NCBI GenBank assembly: GCA_021772565.1
Contig: JAJFLR010000032.1
Coordinates: forward strand, 1-37,208
Direction: 5' to 3'
DNA: 37,208 nucleotides
Source: Opitutales bacterium
GTDB lineage: Bacteria > Verrucomicrobiota > Verrucomicrobiia > Opitutales > JAJFLR01
In this document: positions 16,255 through 24,337 of the stretch, one piece after another
Position numbering within the stretch: the first letter of the stretch is position 1
Layout of the letters: each line of letters opens with the position of its first letter
Made by a program: the position numbers and the translations under genes
Notes under the pieces: generated by a model
Databases searched by the model: none
What the model was told of the DNA's origin: nothing
Seen by the model: only the letters and a program-made list of their open reading frames with translations

Positions 16255-16962
16255 TTAATTCTTTGGCCGGGTTTTATTTCCAGGACGACGGCGGTAGTAG
16301 GCGAGACCGAGTGCGCCGAGGCCGAGAGCGGCGGCGTATTCTGATGGTTCGGGGACAGCTGTGACGGTGATTGAAGTTATTGCCGAATCGTCCTGAAACA
16401 TACCGCCTGTATAGGTTAATGTTTTGGTTGCGGCAACCCAGGTTATGTTGATAAAGAAGAATTCGTTATCACCATTTTTGAATCCCATTGCACCGGAGGC
16501 GTGATCGACATCCCACGGAGAATTTACAGTCCCTAAACGAGAGATGTAGCCAAACTCACCAACAGTCCCGGCGCCATTGACCTCATCACCGACATTATAG
16601 AACCGAGGAACCGCGTTAACGCCAGATCCGTCGTGTAACACATAGGCCCCATTTTCACCTTGGATGAACAATCGGGGGTTGGTGTCACCAGCGAGTCTGA
16701 TGCGATCGTTGCCATCGGCGGAATCTGTTAGGAAGAAGTTGATGTTGTCACCCAGGGTGCCACCGCCTCCCGCGACGGACGTTTTATCAATAATGGCGCT
16801 TACGTCAAGAACCTGTACGCTAGCCGAGCTAATTACCGTTTGTCCCAAGACCCCCGACAACACTGCCAGCCCCTGTGATCCCAGCGTATATTTCTGCAAT
16901 CTCTTCATTATCGGTTTCCGTTGATTTGATACTTTGGACTTTTTTTTCATTTGTATATTCAT
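16255..16962 (-). CDS. exported PEP-CTERM protein
   Basis: A short secreted protein of about 235 residues. It ends in a PEP-CTERM sorting tail: VPEPS, a hydrophobic helix rich in Ala, Gly and Leu, then YYRRRPG. Such tails are recognised by an exosortase (EpsH type), which releases or anchors the protein at the cell surface; the exosortase is not in this window. The N-terminus has a basic stretch (MKKKSKVSNQRKPIMKRLQK) and a hydrophobic signal (GLAVLSGVLGQTVISSASV). The central beta-rich part resembles no domain I can name. I chose ATG at 16962 because TAAGGAAAATT precedes it; a longer frame to 17043 lacks such a site. Base composition is GC-richer than that of neighbouring genes, in keeping with its location inside the direct-repeat-flanked block. 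Confidence 0.8.
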   Translation of the reverse strand: MNIQMKKKSKVSNQRKPIMKRLQKYTLGSQGLAVLSGVLGQTVISSASVQVLDVSAIIDKTSVAGGGGTLGDNINFFLTDSADGNDRIRLAGDTNPRLFIQGENGAYVLHDGSGVNAVPRFYNVGDEVNGAGTVGEFGYISRLGTVNSPWDVDHASGAMGFKNGDNEFFFINITWVAATKTLTYTGGMFQDDSAITSITVTAVPEPSEYAAALGLGALGLAYYRRRPGNKTRPKN

Positions 16963-17062
16963 AATTTTCCTTACTTTATTTATCGTTATTAAATATCTTC
17001 TGACGTTGTGCCAAAAGACCTGAAATTTTGTTAAACCCTCCATTCAAACAGCTCAGCCATCG

Positions 17063-17262
17063 CTACATTGCGATGGGTAATCGGATCTCAAAGATTTGTT
17101 CAGTAAAACGCTGTAGGGTTGTTTTGGATGGCCCGGCAATGTATTGCTCATTAAACTGATAACCAATGCATCAACCCCTCGGGAGAGTTTGCCGATAAAT
17201 GTTTTGCCGGGATGTTTTTCCAACTGCAACTCGTTCAACACCTCGTTGGCAATGCGGATTAA
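17063..17262 (-). pseudogene. reverse transcriptase fragment, frameshifted
   Basis: On the minus strand the frame IANEVLNELQLEKHPGKTFI plus GKLSRGVD matches the region of group II intron-like and related reverse transcriptases just before their FLGY motif. Right after GVD a G appears to be missing (TTGGTTAT where TTGGGTTAT is expected). Shifting the frame restores GYQFNEQYIAGPSKTTLQR and FTEQI, then a stop at 17065-17063. Catalytic motifs upstream (YADD) are absent; the left boundary is the palindromic element at 17263. So this is a dead remnant of a retroelement. Confidence 0.6.
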
Positions 17263-17355
17263 GGTAGGGATGCGTGTCCCTACGCATCCGTTTGTTGGAC
17301 GCGAAAATGGCTTCGATGTTGAATTCGCGGACGACTGGGGACAGTCGTCCCTACC
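17263..17355. repeat. compound palindrome (GGTAGGGA...TCCCTACC)
   Basis: Outer arms GGTAGGGA (17263-17270) and TCCCTACC (17348-17355) enclose two hairpins: GGATGCGT/ACGCATCC (17268-17289) and GGACGACTG/CAGTCGTCC (17329-17350). The whole can fold into a three-way cruciform. I recognise the wording (GTAGGGA...CAGTCGTCCCTACC) as a dispersed element of Verrucomicrobia-like genomes. It interrupts the reverse transcriptase remnant. Confidence 0.75.
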
Positions 17356-17443
17356 AATACCAATTAACGTTTTTAAGCGGTAATGCCAGTCAAACAGAAA
17401 GTTTGACAATAACGGATTGGCTGTGAGGGCTGGTGACATTAAA

Positions 17444-17512
17444 TTGCCCGATTGCCCGATTGCCCGATTGCCAGTTTGCCCGATTGATTGTTTGATTGCT
17501 TGATTGTTTGCC
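17444..17512. repeat. 8-bp tandem repeat (GCCCGATT) and variants
   Basis: Three perfect head-to-tail GCCCGATT units, then decaying variants (GCCAGTTT, GCCCGATT, GATTGTTT, GATTGCTT). Reading frames through it (QAIKQS..., GNRAIGQSG) are artefacts of the repeat. No gene is supported in 17513-17760. Confidence 0.8.
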
Positions 17513-17760
17513 AAGTCACCAAGCTAAGCTGCATTAGAGAAATATCTGATAATGCTGCTAAAGTAACAATACATAGATTAGGCACAATGTGAAAATTAAG
17601 TAAATAAAGGATTAATGTCAAATAAAGTTAATAAAATAATTGAAATAATTTTTTCAACCACTTTTCTACACTAGCAAGGAACTTGATCCAACACCTCAAC
17701 ACGCTTTGCTACTTCCTATTGAAGTGACATCTATAGCATCTGGAACCGTGATAAAAAAAA

Positions 17761-17905
17761 GCGGTGCTAAAAGCAGACATTCGGCTGAGCGTTCGACTGA
17801 GCTCACGCCGAAGTCTCAGTCGTAGCACCGCACTCCAGAGAAGCTACGCTTCGTGGAAAGTCTTTGAGGCGTCAGCCTCTTTGGAGTGCGGCGTTTCAGC
17901 GCCGC
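17761..17905. repeat. compound palindromic element (GCGGTGC / TGGAGTGCGGCG type)
   Basis: Four nested hairpins: GCGGTGCTA (17761-17769) with TAGCACCGC (17823-17831); CGCACTCCA (17829-17837) with TGGAGTGCG (17882-17890); GAGGC/GCCTC; and GCGGCG/CGCCGC at the right end. It is GC-rich in AT-rich surroundings and has no frame. I recognise GGAGTGCGGCG...AGCGCCGC as a repeat seen across Verrucomicrobia-like genomes. Confidence 0.75.
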
Positions 17906-18048
17906 TCTATGATCGAACTTAAATAGAGTCAGAGCATTCCATAGATAATTGTTTGCCACAATAGATTTTCGCATAGAATATTTAGTCATCAGACAGTACT
18001 TTTTACGAGATGCTAAACGACTTTATTTTATATCGTCTTAAATAATAA

Positions 18049-18137
18049 TTGATATTCGTAAATTTTCTAAGTTTAGATTTAATAAATTGTTGATTTCTTA
18101 AAGAAATATCAGTGCTTTTCTGCAACATTGTTAAAAA
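18049..18137 (+). repeat. 89-bp direct repeat, right copy
   Basis: Second copy of the repeat at 15911-15999, in the same orientation. It ends 47 bp before the M16 peptidase start, so it may supply that gene's promoter. Confidence 0.9.
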
Positions 18138-18184
18138 TTCTAACACTTACTAAAAGTAATTTTTAAGCATTCATTAATTTAATT

Positions 18185-21034
18185 ATGAGATTATCATCTA
18201 GAATCACGGTTTATTTTATTTTTCTCTATGCCTTCACTTGTCATATAACACCTGCTTTTGCTAAAGTGGATCCAATATGGCCGCATGTTAATAGCGATCT
18301 AGCACCTGAATCATCCATTAGTTGGGGAAAACTTGAAAATGGTATGCGATATGTACTCATGCCTAATAAAGAACCGCCCAATCGAATAAGTATTAGGTTA
18401 ATTGTTCAAGCCGGCTCTCTGATGGAAAACGATGACCAACGTGGACTGGCTCATTTTATTGAACATATGGCATTTAATGGGACAAAAAATTTTCCGGCAG
18501 GAGAAATGGTTGAATATTTTCAAAGACTCGGAATGGGATTTGGCGCAGACACAAATGCTTATACGAGTTTTAATGAAACCGTTTACATGCTGGAATTACC
18601 CAATAACGACGTAAAGATAATTTCTGAGGGGTTGAGATTACTACGTGATTTTTCTGATGGTATTTTATTTGATGAAAAAGAGATCGAGGATGAACGCGGA
18701 GTAGTTATCAGTGAAAAAAAAGCAAGAGATTCTGTGGAATTCCGCACATATCAATCTGAGTTATCATTTATATTTCCCAATTCGATATTACCCAAACGCC
18801 TACCCATAGGAATTGAGGATGTTATCAAAAATGCAGATAGAAAATTGTTTTTGGATTACTATAAAAAATGGTATACCGCAGACAGGCTTATTCTTATAGT
18901 AACGGGAGACTTTGAAATTCGAAAATGCATTTCAAGCATTGAACAAAATTTTTCTTCATTTGAAAAAAGTAGTAAAATAGAAACTGATCCCAATATGGGT
19001 TTCGTTGAGAGTTCAGGCTTGATAACAAAATTTCATCTGGAGAGAGAAGCTTCTTCAACTAAAGTTTCAATTCAAACGATAAAACCAATATCCAGAAAAA
19101 CTGAGACCAGAGATGATCGCATTAAAGAGTTATACAGCAGCGTTGCGACACGGATTATCAACAGGAGACTAGAAAAACTCTCCAAAAAAGAAAATTCGGT
19201 ATTTAATAACGGCTACATTTATACAAGTGATTTTTTGCATTTTGCAAATATTGGGGCCATAGAACTAACGTGCACGCACGATCAGTGGGCTGCTGCTCTT
19301 AAAGTGGCTGAAAATGAACTTAGGCGTGTTATTCAATACGGATTTAGAGAAGATGAATTAACAGAGATTAAAGCTGTAATGTTAAATGAGTTTAACCAGC
19401 AGACAAAAACTTCAGCAACAAGAAAATCTCGTTATTTAGCTCAATCTATCGTCAGTCACATTAGAGAAAATAAAGTAATAATGTCTCCTGCTCAAATTCA
19501 AGCTTTAGCCAAGAATTCACTCGCAAAATTGACACCGAAAATATGTCACAAATTATTCAATGAAATTTGGTCATCCGAAAATACAGCTATTTTTATTACC
19601 AGTAACAAAGAAATTAATAATCCGGACAGTACGATAAAAAATATTTATAATGAAAGCACTCAACAAATCTTATCACCATTAGTTGATGAACAATTAAAAG
19701 CATTTGCTTATTATCAGATTGGAGATGTGGGTGAAATTATTAAAAAAGAATATTTTGAGGATTTAGCTATCACTCGAGTTATATTTTCCAATAACGTTGT
19801 TTTAAATTTAAAACCGACAGAATATGAGGCAAACACAATTAAAGTCGCTGCACAGTTTGGATATGGAAAATTAACGCTACCTAAAAACAAACCGGGAATG
19901 CCAGCACTTGCATCACTTTCGTTGATAAGTGGTGGATTAATTGAGCACAGCTACGATGAAATTAAACGTATTTTTTCCGGCAAAACTGTATCAATCAATT
20001 TCGAAGTAAAGGATGATGCATTAATTTTTTCAGGTTCAACTAACCAAGCTGACATTGACGATCAACTTCATCTTATTTGTGCCTATTTAAACGCACCCGG
20101 TTATCGAAATGAATCCTTACAAATAGCTCAAAAGCAGTATGAAATTTTTAACAAAAAACTAGAGCATACCGCAAGAGGTGTTTTAAAAAATAAAGTAACT
20201 AAATATTTATCAGACAATGATTATCGTTTTGGATATCCAACTTCTCTAGAATTCGATAAATTAAATTTATATGACGTTAAAGACTGGTTAGACGAACAAC
20301 TCAAATCTTCATACCTTGAAGTTAGTATTGTCGGTGACTTTTCAACTGATGAAATTATTGAAAAAGCAAGATCAACATTGGGGGCACTTTCCCAGCGACA
20401 GGATAAAAAACAAATATTCCAGAATAAAAGAACTCTGAAATTTCCAAATTCTGATACTGAGAAAATTTTTGTTTATCAGACAGAAATTTCCAAAGGAATA
20501 GCTGCTGTATACTGGCCCACTACTGATTTAAAAAATATTCATCACTCAAGACGATTAAATATATTATCAGAAGTTATCAGCGATCGACTTCGACTAAAAA
20601 TTAGGGAAGAAATTGGAAATGCATACAGTCCCTATTCCGCAAACAATCCTAGCAGTACTTATTCCGACTATGGCTATTTGTATTGCATCAGTATAGTTGA
20701 TCCTTCTGCAATAATTTCTGTTATAAATATCATAAGAAACATTGCTAATGACATTGTAGAAAATGGAATAACTGAGGATGAATTAGACAGATCATTAAGT
20801 CCATTTATGACGAGCCTCAATGAACAAGTCCGCAATAATTACTATTGGTTATACACTGTACTACTTCAATCAAACGAAAATCCGGACAGACTGCATTGGG
20901 CACGGGATATGCTTGACGACTACAGTAGTATTACAGTTAAAGATATTAATAATGTTGCAACGAAATATCTGAAGCCAGCAAACAGTTTGGAAATTCAAAT
21001 CATTCCAGTAGAAGATTGGGATGATTTAAAGTAG
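18185..21034 (+). CDS. exported M16 family zinc metallopeptidase
   Basis: A pitrilysin-type peptidase of 949 residues with a signal peptide (residues 1-26, ending TPAFA), so periplasmic. The inverted zinc motif HxxEH is HFIEH at 90-94 in GLAHFIEHMAFNGT. The third ligand is probably E170 in EDERGVVISEKKA. The neighbouring FGADTNAYTSFNETVY block is characteristic. The second half (about 520-949) is the inactive M16_C partner, including the NAYSPY segment that binds the substrate. The length fits the two-module bacterial type related to E. coli PqqL. It degrades or processes peptides; its substrate is not predictable. It ends 2 bp from the convergent histidine kinase gene. Confidence 0.93.
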   Translation: MRLSSRITVYFIFLYAFTCHITPAFAKVDPIWPHVNSDLAPESSISWGKLENGMRYVLMPNKEPPNRISIRLIVQAGSLMENDDQRGLAHFIEHMAFNGTKNFPAGEMVEYFQRLGMGFGADTNAYTSFNETVYMLELPNNDVKIISEGLRLLRDFSDGILFDEKEIEDERGVVISEKKARDSVEFRTYQSELSFIFPNSILPKRLPIGIEDVIKNADRKLFLDYYKKWYTADRLILIVTGDFEIRKCISSIEQNFSSFEKSSKIETDPNMGFVESSGLITKFHLEREASSTKVSIQTIKPISRKTETRDDRIKELYSSVATRIINRRLEKLSKKENSVFNNGYIYTSDFLHFANIGAIELTCTHDQWAAALKVAENELRRVIQYGFREDELTEIKAVMLNEFNQQTKTSATRKSRYLAQSIVSHIRENKVIMSPAQIQALAKNSLAKLTPKICHKLFNEIWSSENTAIFITSNKEINNPDSTIKNIYNESTQQILSPLVDEQLKAFAYYQIGDVGEIIKKEYFEDLAITRVIFSNNVVLNLKPTEYEANTIKVAAQFGYGKLTLPKNKPGMPALASLSLISGGLIEHSYDEIKRIFSGKTVSINFEVKDDALIFSGSTNQADIDDQLHLICAYLNAPGYRNESLQIAQKQYEIFNKKLEHTARGVLKNKVTKYLSDNDYRFGYPTSLEFDKLNLYDVKDWLDEQLKSSYLEVSIVGDFSTDEIIEKARSTLGALSQRQDKKQIFQNKRTLKFPNSDTEKIFVYQTEISKGIAAVYWPTTDLKNIHHSRRLNILSEVISDRLRLKIREEIGNAYSPYSANNPSSTYSDYGYLYCISIVDPSAIISVINIIRNIANDIVENGITEDELDRSLSPFMTSLNEQVRNNYYWLYTVLLQSNENPDRLHWARDMLDDYSSITVKDINNVATKYLKPANSLEIQIIPVEDWDDLK

Positions 21035-21036
21035 TA

Positions 21037-23394
21037 TTAACTCAACCATTTTGTTAGCATAGTATTCAGCTTTTCCAAATCGGTTGGCTTCACTAAGTAA
21101 TCATCCATTCCAGCTTCCAGACATTTCTTTTTGTCTTCGGGATATGCCAACGCTGTTAGTGCAATAATAGGAACATTTATAGTGCTATTCTCATTCATTT
21201 TTCGAATACGTTTTGTTGCCTCAAACCCGTTTAACTGAGGCATCTGACAATCCATAAATATTAAATCATGCTTACCGACCTCATATGATTGTATAGCAAC
21301 AACTCCATTTTCAGCCATATCAACATTACAACCAAATTTACTTAATAATGAATTGATCACTTCCTGATTTGTAAGATCATCATCTACAAGTAAAATATTT
21401 TTACCAATAAGATCTATATGTCCAGTGCAACTAGTCTGAGATACTTGATGAATATTTTCAATTCCCATTAGTTTTGCCAAGCATCTTATTAAAGAAAAAT
21501 GTCCAACGGGTTTACTTAAATATGAGTTATAGTTTATATCAGCTAATTGCTGATTTGACATATACAGTCCAAACGGTAAGAGTAAGACTCTTTTTACATA
21601 CGCAATATTAGGATCATTAGCAAGTTCTCTAGAAAACATTTTATAATCAATATCCGGTATCGAATCATTTACTAAAATTATATCAAAAGGTTGATTATTA
21701 ATATTAGCGTTGTGCAAACAAGTTAATGCTTCTTTGCTATTACAAACAGCTTCACTATCAATACCCTCTATTTCCAAATTTTTAGAAATAATTGCACCAA
21801 TTTTTTTATTATCAAAAAGAATTAAAACTTTAATTTTTCTAAATTTTTCGGATAGTTGAGTTTTATCAAATTCTCCTACTGTGTATTCTATATTGAACCA
21901 AAAGGTACTTCCAACATTGAGTTCGGAATTCACTCCGATATCTCCATTAAATAACTTAACTAATCGTCTACATATCGATAATCCCAATCCAGTCCCACCA
22001 AAACGTCTGGTCATTGAACTATCTGCTTGAGTAAATGTCTCGAATATTAATTCCTGGTCGCTTTCAGCTACGCCGATACCACTATCTGTTATTTCGAAAC
22101 GTAGCTTTGTTGAGCCCTCATTCAAAACAGTTACTATGACCTGCCCTTTTTGGGTAAATTTTACAGCATTTCCAATAAGATTATGCAATATCTGCCGAAG
22201 TCGAGTAGGATCAGTTTGAATTATATATTCAACACCCGGCGTAATAAAGTAAGCAATCTCGACACCTTTTTTATAAGCTTTTTCACTGTGTAATTCGCAA
22301 ATTTCTTCCAGGAACAGTCGTATATCAAATTCAATATTTTCAAGTATTACTTGACCTGAATCTAATTTTGAAAAATTTAGAATATTATTAATAAGTTCAA
22401 TTAGCTGATCTCCTGATCTTATTGCAATTTTAACAAAATGAGTTTGTTCCTCATCAAGTGAAGTTGAAGCTAATAAGCTTAGCATACCGGTTACTCCATT
22501 CATTGGTGTTCTAATTTCATGACTCATGTTGGCCAAAAACTCACTCTTAATTCTATCCGCTCTTTCAGCTGCTTCTTTTTCAGCTCTAATACTATTTTTC
22601 TCGGCTAAATCACCCCCCATCCTGTGAAATGCCTGCATTAATGATCCAATTTCGTCCTGACGATTAGTTTCAATTTTTAAATCAAAATTTCCCTTACCAA
22701 TCTCTTTAGAATATCCAACCAGTTTCTGAATAGGTGCAGTCAAATAACGAGTAAATAATATAGACAATATAACTGCAAATATAAGTGTCACCATTGTAAT
22801 TATTACAACCGTTATTATATTTTTATAATAAGTATCCATTGTTGTCTTATTTACAAGATCACGCATCTGAGTAACATTTTTATTTTTACTATTCAAAGAC
22901 ATAACAAGATGTATACCCCCAAGACACAGGTCCTGAATCCAGATAGATTGCCATAAATGCAGAGACTTACTATCCTCCTCTTTTAAAATAATTTGCTTAT
23001 TTTCAGGAATGAACAACATCGCAGGAATAGTAAGCAACGGCTTATCAAAATTTGATAAAGCGCGCTCCCCATCGTGAATAATTTTTCCCGCAGCATTAAA
23101 TACTGATACGCTATCAACATTTGGCTGTTGTAAAATAACGTTTAGAAGCTCATAAATTAAATCAACATCAAGATGATAGAGTGGATTAATTAAATTTTTC
23201 GACAGTGGTTTTATAATTGAATTAGCCTCAGTCTGAATCTGGTTCATTTCCCTTTCAACTGCCATATCAATACTCGATTTACTAAGTTGTTGAAATGTGT
23301 TGTGGAAATTATAAAGTAAAACGCTACTTAACACCAATACAATAGAACATAATATTGAGGTAATTAAAATTAAATAACGTTTACTTAATAACAT
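21037..23394 (-). CDS. hybrid sensor histidine kinase with two receiver domains
   Basis: A membrane sensor kinase of 785 residues. TM1 is about 7-28 and TM2 about 192-215, enclosing a periplasmic sensor region. HAMP is about 215-270 (LTAPIQKLVGYSKEIGKGNF). The HisKA box is SEFLANMSHEIRTPMNG with H292. The ATPase domain has GNAVKFTQKG, DSGIGV and FGGTGLGLSICRRLVKLF. The first receiver (about 515-640) is degenerate: the usual phospho-Asp position reads DIILVND and the acidic pocket is weakened. The last receiver (about 665-785) is intact, with LLVDDD, D715 in LIFMDCQMP and KPTD. It ends the operon porin, binding protein, kinase, 7 bp after the binding-protein gene. No output domain or separate regulator lies nearby. 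Confidence 0.93.
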   Translation of the reverse strand: MLLSKRYLILITSILCSIVLVLSSVLLYNFHNTFQQLSKSSIDMAVEREMNQIQTEANSIIKPLSKNLINPLYHLDVDLIYELLNVILQQPNVDSVSVFNAAGKIIHDGERALSNFDKPLLTIPAMLFIPENKQIILKEEDSKSLHLWQSIWIQDLCLGGIHLVMSLNSKNKNVTQMRDLVNKTTMDTYYKNIITVVIITMVTLIFAVILSILFTRYLTAPIQKLVGYSKEIGKGNFDLKIETNRQDEIGSLMQAFHRMGGDLAEKNSIRAEKEAAERADRIKSEFLANMSHEIRTPMNGVTGMLSLLASTSLDEEQTHFVKIAIRSGDQLIELINNILNFSKLDSGQVILENIEFDIRLFLEEICELHSEKAYKKGVEIAYFITPGVEYIIQTDPTRLRQILHNLIGNAVKFTQKGQVIVTVLNEGSTKLRFEITDSGIGVAESDQELIFETFTQADSSMTRRFGGTGLGLSICRRLVKLFNGDIGVNSELNVGSTFWFNIEYTVGEFDKTQLSEKFRKIKVLILFDNKKIGAIISKNLEIEGIDSEAVCNSKEALTCLHNANINNQPFDIILVNDSIPDIDYKMFSRELANDPNIAYVKRVLLLPFGLYMSNQQLADINYNSYLSKPVGHFSLIRCLAKLMGIENIHQVSQTSCTGHIDLIGKNILLVDDDLTNQEVINSLLSKFGCNVDMAENGVVAIQSYEVGKHDLIFMDCQMPQLNGFEATKRIRKMNENSTINVPIIALTALAYPEDKKKCLEAGMDDYLVKPTDLEKLNTMLTKWLS

Positions 23395-23401
23395 GAATTA
23401 C

Positions 23402-24325
23402 TTACAGCGAATTTAAATTTTCATGAACTTTATTGAGCACAATCCTGGCACGATTGAGCTCATTATTTATATCTTCATTAATTTCATCAAATTTTTTTGT
23501 TTTCTGATAAGCAAATAACACATTTCTCGCAGAAGGATCATTTTCGATATTGAGTAAAATTGATTTCAGTCGTTTTTTTATAGGATCAGGTAAATCATTT
23601 CTGACTACTTCGATTGACCTGGGCAATGTATCAGACTTATGAAATATATTTAATTTTTTTCTAAAAACTACAGGAGTATGATCAACTTTTTTCCAATCTT
23701 CGTTATTATAAGCACCCGCATCAACAAGTCCCTTAAATACCCATGTCGCAATATTGATTTCACTATTGGCAAATATATAACCCACATTGTTTCCTGAAGG
23801 TTTTTTTTCCACCGAATGCAAAAACTCCAATGTCAGCCCGGCATTTATCATCTCCATTAATGGAACATAGAATGCGGTACTCGAACCAGGATCTTCCAAT
23901 ACTATTTTACGACCCTTCAAATCAGTTAACTGATTTATATCATTTCCCTTTTTAGAAATAAAAATTGTGTAATAATTAGGTGAATGTTTTTTCCATTTTC
24001 GAACTAATAATTCGGCGTTAGTAGTCTGTTGATATATTAATGCTGAAAATATTGACTCCGTAATCCAGTCAATCTTACCCTCCTGCAAATACTGAATCAT
24101 CTGATTATTATCTCTAGCCATTAATACCTTACCTTTCTTAATTCCCAAATCTTTCATATGTGAAACTGCATAATTCAGCATTGGCTTTAAGTAACTGTAA
24201 TGTTTTTGGGGATTATTACTAACCTTTCCAATAACCAATATACTATCTCTATTATTAGCAAAAATAGATACCTGAAAAAATATTAATATGTTGAATACTA
24301 ATAAATAATTACGAAACAAATACAT
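23402..24325 (-). CDS. PhnD-like periplasmic binding protein
   Basis: A 307-residue protein with a signal peptide (residues 1-23, ending IFA) and the phosphonate-binding-like fold (PhnD, PF12974). Visible family blocks are LKPMLNYAVSHMKDLGIKKG, WITESIFSALIYQQTTNAEL, LVRKWKKHSPNYYTIFISKK, LTDLKGRKIVLEDPGSSTAF and GLVDAGAYNNEDW. DPGSSTAF corresponds to the (D/P)-S-T-S loop that grips the anion. No ABC permease or ATPase is encoded here. Since the gene is between a porin and a sensor kinase, the protein probably delivers the ligand to the kinase's periplasmic domain; that is inference. Confidence 0.85.
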   Translation of the reverse strand: MYLFRNYLLVFNILIFFQVSIFANNRDSILVIGKVSNNPQKHYSYLKPMLNYAVSHMKDLGIKKGKVLMARDNNQMIQYLQEGKIDWITESIFSALIYQQTTNAELLVRKWKKHSPNYYTIFISKKGNDINQLTDLKGRKIVLEDPGSSTAFYVPLMEMINAGLTLEFLHSVEKKPSGNNVGYIFANSEINIATWVFKGLVDAGAYNNEDWKKVDHTPVVFRKKLNIFHKSDTLPRSIEVVRNDLPDPIKKRLKSILLNIENDPSARNVLFAYQKTKKFDEINEDINNELNRARIVLNKVHENLNSL

Positions 24326-24337
24326 TAAATATTTAGT

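Noticed and set aside
16255-17043. Long start of the PEP-CTERM protein at 17043
   Set aside because: The ATG at 16962 has a good ribosome site (TAAGGAAA) and starts just before the signal sequence; the 27 extra residues add nothing recognisable.
17053-17514. A 153-residue minus-strand frame
   Set aside because: It strings together the 8-bp tandem repeat, a palindromic element and the reverse transcriptase remnant, and does not follow the frame of any one gene.
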